Shown one piece after another: positions 42,380-45,912 of a stretch of 45,912 nt of DNA; positions within the stretch are counted from its first letter, which is position 1, and every line of letters begins with the position of its first letter. The stretch spans positions 80,335-126,246 of the forward strand of contig JAKSMC010000001.1 of NCBI GenBank assembly GCA_024400835.1, in the 5' to 3' direction. The translations under genes were made by a program, and so were the position numbers. The notes beneath the pieces were generated by a model that was not told the origin of the DNA, made no database searches, and saw nothing but the letters and a program-made list of their open reading frames with translations. Origin of the DNA: Bacteroidales bacterium (GTDB lineage: Bacteria > Bacteroidota > Bacteroidia > Bacteroidales > WCHB1-69).

Positions 42380-42477
42380 TACCAATCGTCTTTTCTTTTC
42401 AAACCCTCTTTGTAAATCAAAAATATCCCTACATATTCAAGGATTACCAAAATCACCAAAAGAATACCGAGTATCAT
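42376..42477 (-). CDS. 33-residue membrane peptide, antisense to tail genes
   Basis: MILGILLVILVILEYVGIFL then IYKEGLKRKDDWY: a single transmembrane segment with a basic C-terminus. Minus strand, in the gap between chaperone and tape measure; TATGTTTG (42508-42501) is a fitting -7 motif 24 bases before its ATG. Its stop overlaps the chaperone stop. It could be a small toxin- or holin-like peptide. A longer frame with an extra 10 residues (MFAASLKTTA) would begin within the promoter. Confidence 0.5.
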   Translation of the reverse strand: MILGILLVILVILEYVGIFLIYKEGLKRKDDWY

Positions 42478-42525
42478 AGCCGTTGTTTTTAATGACGCAG
42501 CAAACATACAAAATAAAACAATACG

Positions 42526-45195
42526 ATGAGCAACAACGTAGTAGATTTTACGATAAACCTGAACGGAAACGCGGTAAGCGGGTCTGTGGAGCTGAAGGAC
42601 ACCATCCAGCAGCTGCGCGAATCGGTGGACAGGGCCGTGAAGTCGTTTGCCCAATTCGGCGAACTGGCCTCCGGGCTTGACGTGGTGACGGGCACGGTGG
42701 AGAAGGTGACGCAGTCGTTCGGGAAGATGGTTGACTTATCGATGGATTTCGAGCGGCAGTACGGCAATCTGAAGTCTGATATGGACCAGAGCGCCAAAGC
42801 CACCCGTGATGCTGCGAATGCGATGAACGACTATGCGGAAAAGTGCGATGATGCGTCCACAGAGACCAAGGACCTGTCGGAAGATGTTCGCAACGTGGTT
42901 GATGAAACCAGCCGGATTCCATCCGTTTTCGGAGGAATGTCAGAATCAATGGGCCATCATATAGTCCACCTTGATTCATTGGTCAATGTGATTGGCCATG
43001 TTTCCCAGGCGTTTTCCACCTTGGTTGGCACCTCGTTGGAGTTCGAGCAGCAGCAGGCAAACTTGAAGACGCTGCTGAACGGTGATGCGGAAGCCACGGA
43101 GAACCTTGTGGGCAAGATACGCGAGTATGCGAGCGCGACGGTGTATGACCGCAGCGGCTTGGTGGAAGCCCAGAAGACGATGATGGCCTTCGGCTTGGAT
43201 GCCGAATATGCCTTCGGGAAGCTGAAGAACATCGGCGACATTGCCTTGGGCGACAAGCAGAAGATGCAGTCGCTGGCTTTGGCGTTCTCACAGATGAGCA
43301 GCACGGGCAAACTGATGGGTCAGGACCTTTTGCAGATGATTAACGCGGGTTTCAATCCGTTGGAGGTCATCAGCCAGAAGACGGGCAAGAGCATTGCCGA
43401 GTTGAAAGAGGAGATGTCGAAAGGCGCCATCAGTGCGGAACAGGTAGCCCAGGCATTCGAGTGGGCCACCGAAGAGGGCGGACGCTTCTACAAAGGTGCG
43501 GACACCGCCGCCGAAACCACCGCCGGCAAGATAGCCAAGATTCAGGACAACATCGACAACTTCAAGGTGAGCCTGTTCGAGTGGTCGCACGGTGCCACGG
43601 CCTATATAGCCGAGTTGACGAAAATGGTTGTTCCTATCGGGCAGATGATTCCTGCGATTGATTTGGTTGCATCTGGAATCAAAAGAGTCAAGGCATTGGA
43701 CTTTTCCGGTATGATGACGAAGTGGAAGCACTCGGTGAACGGGGCGCGGATCAGCTTGGCGTTTATGCGCAAGGACATAGCCACGTGCAACATGGCGTCA
43801 TTGGGATTCATCGGCAACACGGTTCGTGCCACGATGGCGGTGGGCAGATTTGCCACAGTGGGGCTGTTCAACGCCCTGAAGGGCATCGGAGCCTACATAC
43901 TGTCGTTGGTGACAGGCGGAGCCGCCTCGAAGACGTTTGCGAATGTGGCGACGGCCTCGTTCGCCCAGTTCGCACTGTCGGCCAAGGCCGCGTGCAAGGC
44001 GGTGGGTTTCGCCATCAAGAGCATCCCCATTATCGGCTGGATAGCCGCCGCAGTGTCTGCGGTGGTGGGTCTCGGCGTACTGCTGTGGAACAAGAGCGAG
44101 AAGTTCAGAAGAGTGGTGTTCGGCGTATGGGAGTCCGTCAAGGCCGTGGCGAACAATGTGTTTGTGGTGTTGAAGACAGTGGTGCAGGTGGTATGGAGTA
44201 TGATTCATCCGTTGTTCGTACGCATCGGCGAACTGTTTTCCCAAGTCAGAGAGAGGGTGCGCCCCATACTTCCCAAGATCCGCACATTCGCATCCAAGGC
44301 GCTGCAGGTGATAGTCACGGTGGTGAAGGTGGTGACCGCCGTTGTTGGCGGCATAGTGGGTGTTGCGGTGCTCGTGATAAAGGGAGTCATCAGTGTCATA
44401 CTCAAATTCCGTGAAAAGGCAGTTGCCGTTGCCACATCGATCAGGGATTTCTTCGGCAATCTCGGCCAGTCCGTCGTAGGCGCTGTCCGTCAGGATATAG
44501 ACGGGATTGTGGGATTCTTCAATGAGATGTATGATAGAATCGCCGGAGTGTTTTCCAAGATAGGGAACTTTGTCGCACAGGTATGGTCGTGGGTGTCGAA
44601 TACGGCAGGCTCCATCTGGAACAATATGATTGCCAAATTAGGTGGTGTTGCCACCTGGATAAAGACCAAGATGGTGGAACCCATCAAGGGAGCATTCCAG
44701 AGTCTGTGGAATATCGTCAGCGGCGTGTTCGACAAGATTCTGAACAAATTAGGTAGACTGTTCGCCCCCATCCGCGAACTGTGGAACAAGGTTTTCCCCA
44801 AGGACAAGATGAAGGACGTGTCGAGTGCGTACAGTGCCGGGGCGAAAAAGGGTTCCGAATCGTGGAAGAGGGACAAGGCTTCAAAAGAAGAAAAAACCGC
44901 TCTGTCAGGAGACGTTGACACTTCAAAGGTCACGGAGGTTATCGGCAAGGTGTCTGTTTCCGGAGAGGAACCAACCACCAAGTCTGGCAAAACCGCCAAG
45001 GGGCTTAAGGATGGCGAGATGGGCAAGACCGCAGGCGTGTCAGCCGGCAAGGCCCAGCAGATCACCATCAAGTTGGAGAATATGGTGGGCACGATGAACT
45101 TCAACGGCAGTCTCCAGGAGAAGGCCTCCGACGTAGAGGCGAGACTCACGGAGATGATGGCCAGGATACTGGGGATGGCGGAGACGGCGGTGTAG
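42526..45195 (+). CDS. tail tape measure protein
   Basis: 889 residues. N-terminal coiled coil (LKDTIQQLRESVDRAVKSFA), the tape_meas_nterm-type region with VGTSLEFEQQQANLKTLL and GQDLLQMINAGFNPLEVISQ, then several hydrophobic segments (~390-520, 575-605) and a charged C-terminus. Its length sets the tail length; 889 residues implies roughly 130 nm at 0.15 nm per residue. It follows the chaperone pair as expected. Repeats after the stop are listed separately. Confidence 0.93.
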   Translation: MSNNVVDFTINLNGNAVSGSVELKDTIQQLRESVDRAVKSFAQFGELASGLDVVTGTVEKVTQSFGKMVDLSMDFERQYGNLKSDMDQSAKATRDAANAMNDYAEKCDDASTETKDLSEDVRNVVDETSRIPSVFGGMSESMGHHIVHLDSLVNVIGHVSQAFSTLVGTSLEFEQQQANLKTLLNGDAEATENLVGKIREYASATVYDRSGLVEAQKTMMAFGLDAEYAFGKLKNIGDIALGDKQKMQSLALAFSQMSSTGKLMGQDLLQMINAGFNPLEVISQKTGKSIAELKEEMSKGAISAEQVAQAFEWATEEGGRFYKGADTAAETTAGKIAKIQDNIDNFKVSLFEWSHGATAYIAELTKMVVPIGQMIPAIDLVASGIKRVKALDFSGMMTKWKHSVNGARISLAFMRKDIATCNMASLGFIGNTVRATMAVGRFATVGLFNALKGIGAYILSLVTGGAASKTFANVATASFAQFALSAKAACKAVGFAIKSIPIIGWIAAAVSAVVGLGVLLWNKSEKFRRVVFGVWESVKAVANNVFVVLKTVVQVVWSMIHPLFVRIGELFSQVRERVRPILPKIRTFASKALQVIVTVVKVVTAVVGGIVGVAVLVIKGVISVILKFREKAVAVATSIRDFFGNLGQSVVGAVRQDIDGIVGFFNEMYDRIAGVFSKIGNFVAQVWSWVSNTAGSIWNNMIAKLGGVATWIKTKMVEPIKGAFQSLWNIVSGVFDKILNKLGRLFAPIRELWNKVFPKDKMKDVSSAYSAGAKKGSESWKRDKASKEEKTALSGDVDTSKVTEVIGKVSVSGEEPTTKSGKTAKGLKDGEMGKTAGVSAGKAQQITIKLENMVGTMNFNGSLQEKASDVEARLTEMMARILGMAETAV

Positions 45196-45199
45196 AGGG

Positions 45200-45269
45200 T
45201 TTCAGGTTTCAAGTTTCAGGTTTCAGGTTTCAAGTTTCAGGTTTCAAGTTTCAGGTTTCAAGTTTCAAG
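45200..45269 (+). repeat. ten tandem heptads TTTCARG
   Basis: TTTCAGG and TTTCAAG alternate irregularly in ten perfect 7-base units between the tape measure stop and the next ATG. No promoter is seen in it. Confidence 0.85.
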
Positions 45270-45272
45270 AAT

Positions 45273-45845
45273 ATGGGAGCAGAGAGGATAATCATAGCAT
45301 CGGCGGCTACGGCGGCCAAGTATTCCGGAAAGGTGACTGACGGTGTGTCATCGACTCCGTACCCTCTTGTGAACGAGGATGTATATGGCAGGGACATCGT
45401 GGTTCCTCTGACGCTGAGAGGAAGCAAGGACCAACTGTCGTTCAAGGAGGCGGTGGTGAACGTGAGCCGCAGCCGGAACATCGTGGCCACGCCCGTGCTG
45501 AACGGTCGCGGCACCGTGAAGGAGATGATTACGGAGGGCGACCTGGACCTGACCATCACATTGGCGGTGGTGAGCAACACGGAGGCTGGTGACTATCTTG
45601 ACGATTCGGTGGTATCATACGACACGTATCCGTATAATGGTGTGGAGCGTCTGCGCAAGCTGTTGGACGAGCCGGAACGCCTGGACGTGGTGAGCGACTT
45701 TCTGAAGTTGTTCGACTTAGACGGGGGTGATTTCGGTATTGTGGTGAAGAGCTACTCGGTACACCAGGACACGCATCTGAACCGACAGGTGTTCGAGATA
45801 CAGGCGGTGAGCGACTATGACTACGAGCTGTTGATTGGGGAGTAG
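45273..45845 (+). CDS. baseplate/tail protein downstream of tape measure
   Basis: 190 residues. Starts GAERIIIASAATAAKYSGKV and contains DVYGRDIVVPLTLRGSKDQL, later YNGVERLRKLLDEPERLDVV. It resembles the DUF6046-type proteins of Bacteroidetes phages placed after the tape measure, where Mu has the DNA circulation/baseplate hub genes. The exact role is not shown. It ends with TAG at the next heptad array. Confidence 0.65.
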   Translation: MGAERIIIASAATAAKYSGKVTDGVSSTPYPLVNEDVYGRDIVVPLTLRGSKDQLSFKEAVVNVSRSRNIVATPVLNGRGTVKEMITEGDLDLTITLAVVSNTEAGDYLDDSVVSYDTYPYNGVERLRKLLDEPERLDVVSDFLKLFDLDGGDFGIVVKSYSVHQDTHLNRQVFEIQAVSDYDYELLIGE

Positions 45846-45846
45846 G

Positions 45847-45912
45847 TTTCAGGTTTCAGGTTTCAAGTTTCAGGTTTCAGGTTTCAAGTTTCAGGTTTCA
45901 GGTTTCAAGTTT
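45847..45912 (+). repeat. heptad array TTTCARG, continues past window
   Basis: Nine 7-base units in a regular order (two TTTCAGG then one TTTCAAG, three times) and a partial unit at the window end. Confidence 0.85.

Noticed and set aside
45200..45269. CRISPR array
   Set aside because: Units are 7 bases in direct tandem with no spacers; no cas genes in the window.

Overview
The window joins about 17 kb of Bacteroidales-type chromosome (1..~17.5 kb) to the left ~28 kb of a Mu-like transposable, contractile-tailed prophage (~17.5 kb to the window end); the right end of the phage lies outside. The assignment to Bacteroidetes rests on repeated TAnnTTTG(c) -7 promoter motifs, the MurF-alanine racemase fusion, a DUF2723 membrane protein, a T9SS-tail-like domain and the families of the phage genes. 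The genus cannot be told from the sequence.

Host part: methylmalonyl-CoA mutase large subunit (minus strand, 3' end cut by the window edge); a secreted protein with a T9SS-tail-like domain and a P-domain-like C-terminus; a lipoprotein cyclophilin, then pheS; a large DUF2723 membrane protein; an elbB-aroK-murF/alr cluster; a YitT-family membrane protein; and a promoter-led pair (FlaA1/CapD-type nucleotide-sugar dehydratase plus WlbA/WbpB-type sugar oxidoreductase) that probably makes an acetamido sugar for surface glycans. The 3' part of an unrecognised gene on the minus strand (17130..17495) runs up to the phage end and looks interrupted by it.

Phage left end and early region: a repeat-rich, gene-poor segment (17.48-18.15 kb), a leftward S24/LexA-type repressor (18151..18783) with paired operators at 18.79-18.84 kb, then a rightward early operon: small genes, an HTH protein, MuA-type DDE transposase, MuB-type ATPase, a second P-loop ATPase, a GemA-like protein, an ASCH-like protein, Gam, an NdpA-like nucleoid-associated protein, a DUF4406 protein, a helicase-loader-like protein and a DnaA-domain-IV-like protein. 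Two related tRNA-like cloverleaves with non-standard anticodon arms (19443..19540 and 26187..26270) sit between early genes.

Middle and late region: a membrane-protein gene with its own promoter and terminator (28078..28689); a leftward packaging/head operon read from 36.05 to 29.04 kb (terminase small and large subunits, gp36-like, portal, MuF, virion morphogenesis, tail terminator-like); and, from a divergent promoter at 36.17 kb, a rightward operon (ClpP-like protease/scaffold, decoration-like protein, major capsid, lysin-like, two overlapping membrane proteins, sheath, tube, tail assembly chaperone, tape measure, baseplate-like protein). In Mu these functions form one co-oriented block, so here the module is split.

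The strongest unusual signals are the two tRNA-like elements; a textbook -1 frameshift signal (T_TTT_TTC, 6-nt spacer, 7-bp hairpin) at the end of the portal gene that would fuse portal to MuF, whose frame has no ATG/GTG/TTG start; the AT-rich, toxin-like C-terminus of MuF next to a small-gene cassette; heptad repeats placed before several phage genes; and a signal-peptide-like N-terminus on the major capsid protein.
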